The translations under genes and the position numbers were made by a program. The notes under the pieces are model-generated. The model was not told the origin of the DNA. It was given only the letters and a program-made list of their open reading frames with translations, and did no database searches. A DNA stretch of 64,000 nt from Glycine soja (lineage: Eukaryota > Streptophyta > Magnoliopsida > Fabales > Fabaceae): positions 30,570,699-30,634,698 of the forward strand of contig NC_041007.1 of the NCBI RefSeq assembly GCF_004193775.1. Direction: 5' to 3'. Shown here in pieces: positions 1-11,308 of this stretch. Within the stretch, counting starts at the first letter, position 1; the number at the start of each line of letters is the position of its first letter.

Positions 1-186
1 CAATTATTTCAAATCGTTTTGGTTGGAACTCTTGTGATTGAGATCAATTAAATCCCCATGATGGGCAAAGGATGGCCTTTGGGAATCATCATAGATTAAT
101 TACGGAAAAGGCTAAGATGGACGAAATCAGTGTCTTATCTTTACTTTCCTCCTATCTCCGATAAAAGGTAAGTAAAGAGGGACAAC
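1..186 (+). mobile_element. 3' internal tail and polypurine tract of Ogre-like element A
   Basis: The stretch ends in a purine-rich tract (about 174-186, aaagagggacaac) directly before an LTR start. The same arrangement, including the phrase about an A/T-rich stretch 'aatcagtgtcttatctttac', recurs before the 3' LTRs at 52762 and 57587. This identifies the segment as the end of the internal region of a plus-strand element whose body lies left of the window. No coding sequence is visible. Confidence 0.8.
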
Positions 187-2227
187 TGTCATACTCTAGT
201 TTCATTCGGGGACCATTGTTTGATGGCATGCAACCTTTGCTTGACTGCTTCGAGGAACTTGACACCCATCGTTAAGCAATCCGTGAAGTTCTGCGACATG
301 TCGGGAGTCGAAAGGAAACATTTTTGCGCAATCCGCAAAGTTCCGTAACATTCCAGAAGTCGAAGAGGGGATGGTTGCGTAATCAGTTAAGTTTCGTAAC
401 ATTACGAAAAAAAAACAAGTATCGTTACGTAATTCGTGAGGTTCCGTAACGTTACGGAAAAAGAATCAGCAAAAAAGGGGCAAAGGGGGTGTATTTAGTA
501 AAATGGGGGTGCAAATAGTAATTTTCAAATCTGGGCCCTTCTAGAGGTTTCTAGGCATTTTCTTGCTTAAGGTGGAAGCAAGCTAGGTGGCAACCACCTC
601 CCCCGTTTTGTTAAAAAATGGGCTTCCGGGGCTTCCGGGACACCCGTAATGCTTCCGTAAAATTCCCATAACCCTAAATAAGCATATTTTATTTAATATG
701 AGTGAGAAGGAAGAGAAAAAAAGAAGAAAATCAAGTCCTATAGGCTACGTAACTTTTCCGTTAATTACGAAAGAAGGGGTGAACTTATCAAAATGGGGGG
801 TGCAAATAGCAATTTTGTAATTTTGAATTGGGCCTTCCAGACTGTTTTTCGAAGCTGGATTGCTTCTGGAGGAAACAACCCAGCTCGCCTGGGCGAGCTG
901 GGCGGCAACCTCCTCCCCCTTTTTCCTAGAAAAAGGCAAAAGGGGGTTGTTCTAAGGGTCCCTGATCCCTCTGATTATGCAACCTCCTCCCCCTTTTTGG
1001 GTGAAAAAAATTGTTTCCGTGAAGAAAATCCAAGCCGAGGTGCTTTCGTAACACTTCTGAGATGTTTCCGTAACCAAATCCGTGAAGGTTTTCCTCCGTT
1101 CTTCACCGTTCTTCATCCGTTCTTCGTTCTTCAACGCGTAAGTTTCCAAATCCGAGACTTTTAATTCATTTCTTGTTTTTTTGGCTTTCATCTTTATTTC
1201 TTTCAATTTCGGTTTCTTTTCTTCCATTTTTAACGAGCTTTAACCGATCGTTTAAGGCGTTTTCTCGCCTATTAAATGATGAAATGAATTTCAACTGATC
1301 ATTTGCGTTGTAATTTCGTTTAATCACTGTTAAAACAAAATCTAACCGATCGTTCACGCTGTAACCTCGGTTAAACCAAAAAAAGGCAAAATAATAATAA
1401 AATAATCAAAATATCTTTAAATAAAATAATCAAAAAAATCGATCAAACGTTTTTCTTTGGAAGTTTCATTGAATGAATTGACTAATAACCAAAGTGAAAC
1501 TAAGGGTAAAATCAACTCACAAATCAAGCTTTGTCCGCAAAAATCATTGAAAACCGTTTTAAGGTCCAACGCCTTAAACGGTCCTCTTTGCTTTTATCGG
1601 TTAACACGGACCGTTCAAAAGCATAAAAATCAACACATCACTTTACTGCCTTCGCGAGAATTACGTAGGTCTGATTTCCTCTTTGATGGAGGATACGTAG
1701 GAGCAAAAGCCCTGCTTTTGTCAACCTCGTGAGATGGTTAAAGGTCCAATGCCTTAGCTTTTCTCACCAAGTAAAATGGATCATTTTAAGGTCCAACGCC
1801 TTAAATGAGCAGCTTCCAAGTAAAAAGAATCACTAGATTCGCCCCTTTTGAAAGAACTACGCAGGTCTGATTTCCTTATCTCAATTGAGGAATACGTAGG
1901 AGCAAGGGAAACACCCTTGTCGACCACAAAAAGATAAAAAAATACCAAAAAGGCATAAAAAGACATAAAAAACATAAAAGGGAAATAAAACAAATTGAAG
2001 TAATATTTGCACACTTGATTAAAGGTTGTCGTGCCTTGTGACGGGCGCATGGGATGCTAATACCTTTCCCGTGCGTAAATACAACTCCCGAACCTCATAC
2101 ACTTAAAGTTCGTAGACCAGGTCTTTCCTCGAATAAACGTTGGTGGCAACTCTGCACATCTTCCTCCCATGGAAGACGCACCCGTGAGCCCTCGCATCGC
2201 CCTCCCGCCGAAGGGTAGGTTGCGACA
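187..2227 (+). repeat. 3' LTR of Ogre-like element A
   Basis: It begins TGTCATACTC and ends GGTTGCGACA, the termini shared by the LTRs at 32779, 37420, 52762 and 57587. Length is about 2.04 kb. It carries two versions of the 'gggggtgcaaatag' module (near 509 and 795), so it has an internal duplication that the solo LTR at 24127 lacks. It also has the GCTCGCCTGGGCGAGC hairpin (about 885-900) and the 'aaggtccaacgcctt' and 'ctacgtaggtctga' modules. The element lies in the minus-strand tandem array that resumes at 2228; the left TSD is outside the window. Open frames such as 793-1164 run over LTR sequence and are not genes. Confidence 0.9.
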
Positions 2228-3345
2228 GTCTCTAGGAGGCAAAGGAGACTTTAATAGTCTCGACCGAAAGACATTGAAGTCTTCGAAAAGAGGCGGATGA
2301 CCATAATTAGTCTCTACGTGCCAACAAACTTGATTGTCTCTGGAAGGCAATGAAGACTTTAATAGTCTCGATCGAAAGACATTGAAGTCTTCAGAAAGGG
2401 GTAAATGACCATAATTTGTCTCTGCGTGCCAACGAACTTGATTGTCCCTAGAAATCAAGGGAGACTGTAATAGTCTCGGTCGAAAGACATTGAAGTCTTT
2501 GAAAAGGGGCAGATGACCATAATTTGTCTCTGCATGCCAATGGACTTGATTGTCTCTAGAAGGCAAAGGAGACTGTAACAGTCACGGTCAAAAGACATTG
2601 AAGTCTTCAAAAAGAGGCAGATGACCATAATTTGTCTGTGCGGGCCAACGAACTTGATTATCTCTAGAAGGCAAGAAAGACTGTAATAGTCTCGATCGAA
2701 AGACATTGAAGTCTTCGAAAAGGGGCAAATGACCATAATTTGTCTCTGCGTGCCAACGGACTTGATTGTCTCTAGAAGGCAAAGGAGACTTTAATAGTCT
2801 CGGTCAAAAGACATTGAAGTCTTTGAAAAAAGGCAGATGACCATAATTTGTCTCTGCATGCCAACAAACTTGATTGTCTCTAGAAGGCCAAGAAGACTTT
2901 AATAGTCTCGATCGAAAGATATTGAAGTCTTCGAAAAGAGGCAGATGACCATAATTTGTCTCTGCATGCCAACAAACTTGATTGTCTCTAGAAGGCAAAG
3001 GAGACTTTAATAGTCTCGATCGAAAGACATTGAAGTCTTCGAAAAGAGGCGGATGACCATAATTTGTCACTGCATGCCAATAGACTTGATTGTCTCTGGA
3101 AGGCAAAGGAGACTTTAATAGTCTCGATCGAAAGACATTGAAGTCTTCGAAAAGAGGCGGATGACCATAATTTTTCACTGCATGCCAACAAACTTGATTG
3201 TCTCTGGAAGGCAAAGGAGATTGTAATAGTCTCGGTCAAAAGACATTGAAGTCTTTGAAAAGAGGCAGATGACCATAATTTGTCTTTGCATGCCAACGAA
3301 CTTGATTGTCTTTGGAAGGCAAGGAAGTCTTTAATAGTCTTGAAA
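2228..3345 (-). repeat. 108-bp tandem repeat array in the 3'UTR of element E
   Basis: About ten units have a constant 108-bp period: 'gacattgaag' recurs at 2270, 2378, 2486, 2594, 2702, 2810, 2918, 3026, 3134 and 3242. Each unit holds short inverted repeats, for example GAGACTttaatAGTCTC and AAGACattgaaGTCTT. Because 108 is a multiple of three, long minus-strand open frames with a 36-residue repeat appear, but nothing suggests a translated gene. The same family reappears at 63541-64000. Hypervariable tandem repeats in the 3'UTR are described for Ogre retrotransposons; assigning this array to E rests on orientation and continuity with 3346-5844. Confidence 0.88.
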
Positions 3346-3934
3346 TTTAAATGACAAAGGACTCTGAGTCCTTTGAAGGCAAAGATAGAGAACTTTGAGT
3401 CCTATGAAAACATAAAGCAAAGGACGTTGAGTCCTATGAAACAAGCCAATGGGCACTAGTACCAAAGGGCTCAACCTTATGAGAAAGCAAAAGATTGACT
3501 CTTTGAGAGGGCTCCTCATCTTTAAAGAGAAATCTATGCATTTAATATGAACATGATTTTTTGGGGATGCAGATGCATGCAACCTTTATCTTCAAATGCA
3601 ATAAATGTAAGTTTTGTATGCAACAATGCAATGCAAATAGAAATTTGTACAATGTTCATGACATTCTTTCCAATTTTTGTGATTTTGATTTTGATTTAAT
3701 GTTTTTTGCTTCTTTTTGTGGAAAAGACAGATTGACTGTCCTTTTTGAAAGATGTGATAACTCATGCAACCCCATCCTATCCCTTTTTGCAAATCTCTTG
3801 GGGGAATCTCTCAGAGTGTATGTTTTGTTTGATTTAGTCACTTGACAATTTTGGAGGGACGACAATGGAGCCATTTGACATTTAATTAATCAATTGAAAT
3901 ATTGATCCTAGGGTTTTCCCCTTTCTGTCTTTAA
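3346..3934 (-). other. Ogre-like 3'UTR of element E (non-coding)
   Basis: Read on the minus strand, this matches the plus-strand segment about 46750-47220 of element D over several hundred bases. Shared landmarks are the 'ggatgcagatgcatgcaacc' phrase, the hexamer-rich 'gattttgattttgattt' and 'cttgggggaatctctcagag'. At 3350-3440 there are three or four hairpins of the type AGGACtctgaGTCCT, an embryonic form of the 24-bp palindromic array that D has at the same place. No gene is seen. Confidence 0.7.
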
Positions 3935-5150
3935 AAACAAAACCTTCTATTATTCTGCACAACAAGGAAACACAAGGCTTTGGGACCACTCGTGCCCCCT
4001 ATTGAAGGATAGCAATAGAGTCGCACTTTGGTATGTGACCAAGTGAAACTTTCTTGATTAAAGGTCATAGAATGATGCCATGGGTCTGTCGATCCCACTG
4101 AAACTCGATGACATGGGTTGATCTTGAAAGAATTTATACAGTGAAGGCTACCCTTGGATTCGAAAAGGAATCCTAAGGAGTTAGCATGAGAGATTAACAT
4201 CAGATATACCCTACCATCATAATTGTCTTTGGGCTTTTCCCATGAGCTCTTGGTCAAATGAGTTTTCTCCTCAAATGTGCAAGCGCAAACCTTATGGGCC
4301 TTGGTGCTTACCAACATGGATGGCGAGGAGCTACCTTTACTCGTAAACTCTAATGTTGTCAAGCGGTACTACGCTTAGAATCTGGGGCAATTAAGGATAT
4401 CACTGCATGTTCTTTTATATTTATGTGTTCTTCTTAGGGATTCCCGTTTGCTGTATATTTCTCGTCACAATCTTTTAAAAGAAGAAAATATGAGTTTGAG
4501 ACTTCAGTCCTCACTTTGTGTGCTTTAAACCATGTGCTGTTGTGATAACTTGAGCCTTTTCGCTCAGTCCATGGGGTGCCCTAAGCGCTTAATTAAAACT
4601 GAACCTAACCAGCTTTCACTAAAAAGATTGTTGCATTTGAAAACACTCATGCATACGCATATGCATGCATATTTTGTGATAATAGGGGCAGATTCGTCTT
4701 AGGCAGTGGTCAGATGCCGGGATGAAGCTGAAGGCAGAAACCAATCAAGGTAAAACGGTAATGCAGCCATAGTTTGTCGCGCAATGTCATTTCCTACTTT
4801 TAGGTACTTAGGGACGGACGCAAGTAAAGGCCAGGGTCACGACCGATAGATCGTTGTCCCTTGCCTAGCTCTGGACAAACGAAAAGCGTCGTTGGGAGGC
4901 AGCCTAGTATCCTTTAAATTCCCAGTAATTATTACTGTTATGTCTTTAAAGTAAATATTGGATGCCTAATCTACCCTAAAGGGGTTTGAGTAAGCAAACG
5001 TCGACCCGTGGGAAGCCGTACTTATTTCTTCCCACAAAAAAAAAACTACAGGTTAGCTCGCCTGAGGGGTTTGGGACAAAACCTCAATAACACGCCCCTG
5101 ATTATTTTTTTTTATTCTTTTTTATATCAACCCTAATTTTTGCTTAGGTC
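3935..5150. other. Extra 1.2-kb segment in E's 3'UTR, origin unclear
   Basis: Sequence left of 3935 and right of 5150 aligns in order with element D, but this stretch has no counterpart there. It is either an insertion into E or a deletion from D. About 4800-4930 resembles, on the plus strand, the Ogre-like 3'UTR segment near 34600-34690 and 49400-49480 (grammar 'ggaggcagcctagt' versus 'ggaggcaacctagt'). That is opposite to E and argues for a fragment of another element. The minus-strand open frame 3931-4362 has no recognisable domain. I could not find a TSD. Confidence 0.5.
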
Positions 5151-5844
5151 GCCCTTTTGGATTTTCAACCTATTGGGTGAGAAACTTTGATTTTCCCCTA
5201 GGTTCGCTGGAGGCTCATACATGGTGCCTCTCATTGCCTCAGTGTAGGGCTTTGAGGTATCTATTGTTGTCTTTTGTCACGACCTTGTTGCAAGGAAAAA
5301 TGAAAGAAACTATGCAGATTCTCGAAAATGAATTTTCAAGGAGGAGAAACATTTAAAGGATTTTTCAATTGACAGATTAAGCCGAATGACTCTTGTTCTT
5401 GACAACTCACTTTTCTCTCAAACTTTTGGGAATGATAAAATGAGGTCACATGAATGTCTTATTTTTGCTTTGAAACACAGTCAATCAAACGTTTTTTTTT
5501 TTGCTTTACTCGTCATTTACGGCACCCTCACCAAACATGTAGAACGAGTAATTTAAACGGACTTGGAGATCAACTCAGGAGCGTAGGTCACTCGAGCAAA
5601 CAAACCAACGGCTTACATTCGCATTCTAGTGGAAGTTAAATAAGCAAAGATGTAATTGTGAGAGACAAGGATATCAAATTTATCCATATTATTAGCATTG
5701 TGACTGTTGTTTACAGTAATGGCATAAACTCGAAAATCCTAATGATTCATTGGAGAAATCTAACAACAACCTTCAAACTGCCCCATGCATAGTGTTGCTT
5801 GCCAAAGTCATAATTCACAAGCGATTATCCTCCTCACATTTCAG
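5151..5844 (-). other. Gag-proximal 3'UTR of element E with one 129-bp repeat unit
   Basis: On the minus strand this follows the gag remnant directly and matches D from about 44500 onward, interrupted there by a solo LTR. About 5170-5300 is a single copy of the unit that is tandemly repeated about five times at 46100-46740 in D. No pol sequence lies between gag and this region, so the gag-to-3'UTR join is shared by E and D. Confidence 0.7.
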
Positions 5845-6241
5845 CTAGCCCGCATCAGTTAGACCTTGCACCTTATGCTTCAGGATCATACAATGCTCAA
5901 TGGAATGCCCCAGAACTCCTCCATGATAAGCACATGTCGCATTTGAGTCATATCCTTGGAAAAATGGGGGTTGAGGAACCTTGGCTGGGGTTATGGCTAC
6001 CATTGAATTATCGAGTAGATATGGGAGCAAGTTAACATATGACACTAGAATTGGTGTGAATTCTACAGGCTTTTTTGCTGAAAAATTCCTTCTCTGGTTG
6101 GTGTTTTGGTTTGTGTTAAGGGTGGTGTTTGGTATTGGATGTGCAGTAGGCGGGCCTTGTGGCTGATTTAGGGGTGGCCTTTGTGAATGATTGAGTGTTC
6201 TTGGTCGAAAGGATGGTGGGTAATGAGAAGGGCTGATATTG
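5845..6241 (-). pseudogene. Ogre-like Gag, C-terminal part (element E, piece 3)
   Basis: The minus-strand frame encodes the proline- and asparagine-rich C-terminal part of an Ogre-type Gag. It ends in a zinc-knuckle-like motif CAYHGGVLGHSIEHC (C-x2-H-x5-H-x4-C) followed by LKHKVQ. The plus-strand Gag of element D at 44400-44490 has the same motif. Gag forms the particle and binds genomic RNA. The frame is cut at its N-terminal side by the Athila element at 6246/6247 and continues at 31807. It ends at a stop codon where D has a tryptophan. It is a broken gene piece with no protease or reverse transcriptase after it. Confidence 0.85.
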
Positions 6242-6246
6242 GCTAG

Positions 6247-7400
6247 TGATCGAGGCCGTACCCGAATCAAATAAACATTAAAAATGCAGTATCTAGGAAG
6301 TGATCCTAGGTCGTCTCCCAATGAGAAATGGTAAACTAAACGTTCATAACAGATAGTAATAAAACAGTAACGAATTAGGGGGGGTTATTTGTTTTTGTAA
6401 TTTAAACAGCGAGCAAATTTTAATTAGAAAATAACAGAATTAAAACATGTTGTTTCCCCTTGATTCACAAGCAAGTTTGTTATCCTAGGTTACGAGAATT
6501 TATCCTTTACCAGTTCAACCACTTAATCCAACCCTAAATTAAATTACTAAGCGAAATTTAACATAAGGTTGTCATTATTTGATTAAGCAACACATACACC
6601 AATTAATCATGAACGAAACTGGTCATTAAGCAAGAATGTAAATTAAGCATAGAGACAATTAATCAAGCACTAAGCATGCATGGATTAATAGCAACAAATA
6701 CAGAGTAATTGGTGAAGAGGAAAAACTGATCAGAATTCAATAGTAATAATAAAACCTCAAAGAGAGTTGTCCTTGATCCTCAAGAGAAAACAACGCTGGA
6801 GACTTAGCCTTCCGTTAATCAGTAGAAAACGAAATTGCAGATTGAAGCAGAAAATGAAATTGCAGATTGAAGCAGAAAACGAATTTTATTGCTACATGAA
6901 TAGTATGCATGAACAATAAAAACGGGAATTGCAAAACCTAAAATTATTCTACTCTCCAAAAACGAAAAAACTCCTAAAACTAAAACCTTGGTGCTGTTAT
7001 ATAGGTTCTTAGCCCCAAAGCTTACAAATCTGTTTTAAGTCCAAGCCCATAAATAAAATAAAATATGGACAAGATAAGATAAGATTAGATAAAATAAAAT
7101 CTAGATGAAATAAAATCTAGATAAGATAAGATAAGATTGGATGAAATAATATCTAGATGAGATAAAATCTGGATAAGATAAGTTTTGATAAAATAAAATT
7201 GTCTGTTCTCTTCAAGTCCAAGCCCAATTCCAGATTCAAGCTCAATTGCTTATAATTCTCCTGAAATTAAATTAAAAACACAAAATTACTCCAGTAGGCC
7301 CAAATGATAAAAATGCATAATTAATTTGACAATTAAGGCTACTCAATAATTAAAATGGTGAAAAAAAGGGTTAAGAAATAGGAGAAAATAATGACACATA
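6247..7400 (-). repeat. 3' LTR of the Athila-like element
   Basis: It starts TGATCGAGGC on the plus strand and ends near ATGACACATA. It matches 30711-31801, including the cgtctcccaatgag phrase and the GATAA-rich stretch (about 7060-7190, repeats of gataagataagat). The outer end still has about 64 bp that are missing from the 5' LTR. A polypurine tract, reverse complement of aaaatccccccacaatt, abuts it at 7401, which fixes this as the 3' LTR of a minus-strand element. Confidence 0.88.
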
Positions 7401-8241
7401 AAATCCCCCCACAATTAGCCTTTTGCACTCCTGGGCAAAATCAAAAAGCAAAGCAAGGAAAAATCCAGAGACATTAAAGAGAAACAAACAGACACAAAAA
7501 TAATTACATATTTCTCAATGAATCTCAAGGAATGAAAGGAATGGGTAACATCCAACACGTAAAGAGTTAAAGAATCAAGGCCGTCATGAAAATCATAGAA
7601 GCATCTCAAACATGGCAAGATAGTCAATCAGCTCAAGAATGAAAAGTGATAAAACCTCACAAGATATGCACTCTATCTCTCAAGTGTCAAGGCTACTATT
7701 TACTCTCAGAGCACCCATGAAAACAAACACCACATAGACTTGGCAAGACTCTAAAATTGACAACCACATCACAAACACATGCACATGAGGATCAAAAGTT
7801 CTTTTAAGGTTGTAATAGAGCCAAGGACAAGGTAGAGGAAAGTATGGGATAGTAGCTAAAACCCAAAGGAATAGAGAAGCAATGGGGAATAAGTGGGAAG
7901 TAAGAAAAAGTAGTAACCCCAAAACCAAAATTAAAAATTAAGCTTTAAAAAGTAAACCCAAAACAAAATCAACGAAGTCCTCAAACCAATCCAAGTCTTC
8001 AAACCAATCCAAGTCTTCATTTATTCAACTTCATTCTTTTTCTGTTTTTTTTTTTTGAACGTGAACAGTAGCAATTGAAAGCATTTGAAAAATAAAGCAA
8101 CAATTAGGAAATATATGTATATACATCAAGCATGGCGAAAATACATCATCAAGCACGGCCAACGAAAACATATCATCCAATGAAACATACCCCCCTCACA
8201 CTTATTCCCAAAACAATTCCAAAAGCTCCAAAATTCCTTAA

Positions 8242-8690
8242 GAGTGTGTTTGTATGGAGGAATTTAAAATTCTGAGAAATTTTAAATTTTAAGAATTTCA
8301 AATACTTCAATTGAAATTCTTTTATTTTCAAAATTTTGTGTTTGGATAAAAAAGTTAAAATTATGAGGGTGAAAAAAAAATGAATGGAAAAAAAAGAAGA
8401 TATGATTGATGTGCTAGTTATACGTGTACCTCTATGCTCAGACCCGATCGATGTTCCACAATCTCATACGATGTTTCTTGAAGAAGACTGTAAGAAGAAA
8501 ATTTCAATTTCTCACCTTTTAGAAGGAAATTGAAATTCCATATTTTTAGTTGTTTAAAATTCTGTTTTAAAATTCTAAAATTTTAAATTCTTCACAAAAA
8601 AACATCCAAACAATGAATTCTAGATTACAGAAATTCAAATTCTCTGATAAATTACTTTCCTCAATTAAAATTCTCTATCCAAACATACTC
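8242..8690. mobile_element. Tourist/PIF-Harbinger-type MITE
   Basis: The 449-bp AT-rich element has imperfect terminal inverted repeats: the left end is GAGTGTGTTTGTATGGAGG and the right end, reverse-complemented, is GAGTATGTTTGGATAGAG. It is flanked by 3-bp duplications, taa at 8239-8241 and taa at 8691-8693. It has no coding capacity. A TAA/TWA duplication and this short TIR fit PIF/Harbinger-derived MITEs. The class call is inference; the TIRs and the duplication are seen. Confidence 0.75.
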
Positions 8691-9214
8691 TAAGGGTAGG
8701 GTGAAATAATGGTTTTTCACTTAAGGCTTGTAATGAGCTTCAAAACAAAGAAAGGGGAACAAAAGCTCAAAGGGGCTATCAAATGAATTAACTTAAGGTA
8801 GGCTCATTTGGCTAGAGGCTTATAAGAACAAAATGCCTAAATCATCTCCCAACATGCATGTGAAGCAAGAAGTATCAACAAGAGTCAAGCCAAGGCTATT
8901 GTGCAAACAATCAATGGGGCAAAACACCGAATAAAATAGATGATGATGGCTCAAATTCTCACCAAGGGTAAATCTATCACTTTCAATTCGAACTTTCAAA
9001 ACTAACTTGACATGTAGAGAAAAACAAGGGTTTCAATTCACAAAATGCCAAGAAACTCCTATTTTAAAAAAAAATACCCATTACTTGTACATGACCCAAA
9101 ATTTAAAGAGAAACATGCAATGTTGTACACAAAACATAAAACCAAAATAACAAAATTAACCTAGAAAAACCTAATAAAATTAAACTAGAATACCCAACAA
9201 AATTAAAGAACAAT

Positions 9215-9262
9215 CTCCCCTCCCCCCCCCCCTCCCCCCCCCCCCCCCCCCACACACACACT
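9215..9262. repeat. Poly-C and (CA)n microsatellite
   Basis: A run of cytosines broken by a few T residues is followed by CA dinucleotides. On the element's own strand this is a long G tract. It is likely a slippage product and its length may be unreliable in assembly. Confidence 0.85.
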
Positions 9263-9384
9263 TTAAAAAACACATTGACCTCAATGTAGCACAATCATAA
9301 CATCAAGAACAATCAAAACAATCAATATATTTGGACAAGTTCAATAAAAGTAAAGAAGGAGATAGAAAAAGAAAACCCCCTAAG

Positions 9385-9585
9385 TCATGGCGGAAGAGAA
9401 GTAGGGTGAAGTAAGGAGGTCTCCTCCACCACTACATCCACTAAGCAGGGATTTGTGAGGAATGGTTTCAGTCGGTGTCCATTGACCTTGAAGCTCTTAT
9501 CTGTGGATTCACTTTTGATCTCAACTGTACCATAAGGAAAACATTAGTCATCAAAAAAGGGCCAATCCACTTTGACCTCAACTTA
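9385..9585 (-). pseudogene. Integrase C-terminal end of the Athila-like pol
   Basis: The minus-strand frame encodes the last part of integrase, with KWIGPF and VNGHRLKPFL as in gypsy integrase C-termini, and ends at TGA (9385-9387). It continues without a gap the frame that stops at 28111, from which the copia insertion separates it; the TSD actta lies at both edges. It is part of a broken gene and not expressed on its own. Confidence 0.85.
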
Positions 9586-10676
9586 TGTTAGACAAGTGGC
9601 CTCAGATATCTTAAGAAGGGGGGTTGAATTAAGATATTACAAACTATTTCCCCAATAAAAATTCTATTTCACTTTCTTTTCAAGTTACAAATTCCCTTAA
9701 CAATGAATTCCTTAAATAATGATTCAAATAGAACAATCTGAATATAAATATAAAACAATAATAAATAAAAGAGTTTAAGGGAAGAGAAAGGGCAAACTCA
9801 GATTTATACTGGTTCGGCCACACCCTTGTGCCTACGTCCAGTCCCCAAGCAACCCGCTTGAGAGTTCCACTATCTTGTAAAATCCTTTTACAAGTTCTGA
9901 ACACACAAGGACAATCCTTCCTTTGTGTTTCAGAATTCTTTTACAACAAGAGACCCTCAGTCTCTTAATCCCTTAGAGAATTGGAAAGAAGAGAAGAATG
10001 AATCTCTCTTGAAAGAGATAGATTTTACAATCTGAGCACTCAAATGATTCCTTATTGAATTGCAAGTGTATTGGCCAAGGAATTCTTAAGAGGATAAAAT
10101 GATTTTGCTCTTTGAGAGAATAAACACTCGTTGTTATGAAAAACTCTGAGCAAATTCGTGTTCTAAGTCACATATATATAGACCTTTGGTGGTCATGTAA
10201 AAACCATTTGAGAAGATGCGACTCTTAGAAATATTTTTCTGAAAATATTCTCTGGTAATCGATTACAGGATTTGTCTAATCGATTACAGCTTTTAAAATT
10301 TTGAATTAAAACGTTTATTAACTGTTGGTAATCGATTACCAATATTGTGTAATCGATTACTCAGTCTAAAATTTGAATTCAAATATTTAGTAGCTGTTGT
10401 AAATCATTTTTGGCCACTGGTAATTGATTACATCCTCTGGTAATCGATTACCAGAGAGTAAATCTCTTGAAAAACATTTTTTAACTTAAATTACCTGGCC
10501 AAACCTTTTGCTATATCAATTAGGAATTCCCTTCCTAAAATACTAGTGATCATCTTGATGTTGTGGCTTGTATTCTTGAATCATTGTCTTGAATTTAAAC
10601 TTGAAAAGCCCATTTGCATCATTTGCATCAAATCATCATGATCATCATCAAAACACCAAAGTCATTTGCTTCTACA
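9586..10676 (-). repeat. 3' LTR of the copia element
   Basis: It runs from TGTTAGACAAGTGG to GCTTCTACA on the plus strand. It contains six GTAATCGATTAC-type palindromes or near-copies between about 10255 and 10455. The TATA-like tatatata lies near 10173, downstream of them when read on the minus strand. An A-rich tract and the polypurine tract abut its right side. Confidence 0.95.
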
Positions 10677-10690
10677 ATCTCCCCCTTTTT
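10677..10690 (-). other. Polypurine tract of the copia element
   Basis: The plus strand reads atctcccccttttt, that is AAAAAGGGGGAGAT on the element strand, directly against the 3' LTR. It would prime plus-strand DNA synthesis. Confidence 0.9.
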
Positions 10691-11110
10691 GATGATGACA
10701 ATATAAGTCCTGAAATCAAGATACAAGCAAACAATGTATATGTATAAAATTGGCGTTCACTCCCCCTATGTTTTGGAATTGATGATCACTTGATTTCTAA
10801 GCTTTTCTACACCCCATTTTTCTCCCCCTTTGGCAACATCAAAAAGCCAAAGTACTTGGGAATCAAAACAGATATTATAATGAAGTGGACAAAGATCAAT
10901 TACAAAGTATAAGTCATAACCAACCAAAATCATAAATAAGACATAACCAAACCAGAATCCAATCAGTTCAAAATTCAAAAACACATAGTCTCAAAGCATA
11001 AAAGTCTAAAATCCAAATACTAAAAGATAAATAAAGTACTGAAAATAATAATCTAAGTAGCATAGCCAAAATACACGGCTTATAAGAGACATAGAATTAT
11101 AAACTAAATT
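10691..11110 (-). other. 3' untranslated stretch of the copia element
   Basis: AT-rich sequence between the stop of the third ORF and the polypurine tract. Minus-strand frame 10766-10984 has no recognisable domain. No further signal is seen. Confidence 0.5.
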
Positions 11111-11308
11111 CTAAGAAGGTGGAGGTGGTGGTGGAAGATCGAAACTCTGACGAATGTAACCCACATCCTCTTCAAGCTGTGTGAGGCGAATATCCATTCC
11201 AGCAAAACGAGTATCCAGTGAGTCAAAATGTTCACCAACATAAGAACGAAGACCCCCTAATTCGGAAAGAACTTTAGTCATGAGTGCTGAATCATCTCGT
11301 TGAGGAGG
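11111..11308 (-). pseudogene. C-terminal part of the copia third ORF
   Basis: The minus-strand frame is predicted to form a short coiled coil (heptad-like GLRSYVGEHFDSLDTRFAG, then RLTQLEEDV) and ends in a proline run before the stop. It continues the frame that stops at 19788; the chromovirus element with its ggagg TSD separates the two. The open frame extending to 11410 includes LTR sequence of the inserted element and should be trimmed at 11308. Confidence 0.8.

Larger units (their letters stand above)
7401..9384 (-). other. Non-coding 3' region of the Athila-like element
   Basis: It contains the polypurine tract at 7401-7420, a MITE at 8242-8690 and a C-rich/CA microsatellite near 9215-9262. 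The minus-strand open frames here (for example 7415-7627, 7680-7928, 9103-9294) show no recognisable domain and no envelope-like signature. Athila elements often carry an env-like ORF at this position; I do not see one. Confidence 0.6.

Noticed and set aside
793..1164. Plus-strand open frame and similar frames within LTRs (952-1227, 27113-27337, 61238-61483)
   Set aside because: They lie inside LTRs, are absent or broken in sister LTRs and have no domain.
2057..3296. Minus-strand frames with a 36-residue repeat (PSRDNQVCWHAETNYGH)
   Set aside because: They arise from a 108-bp repeat divisible by three; frames overlap each other, start and stop with repeat edges and have no homologous domain.
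3931..4362. 143-residue minus-strand frame
   Set aside because: No recognisable domain, and it spans the edge of the unaligned block at 3935.
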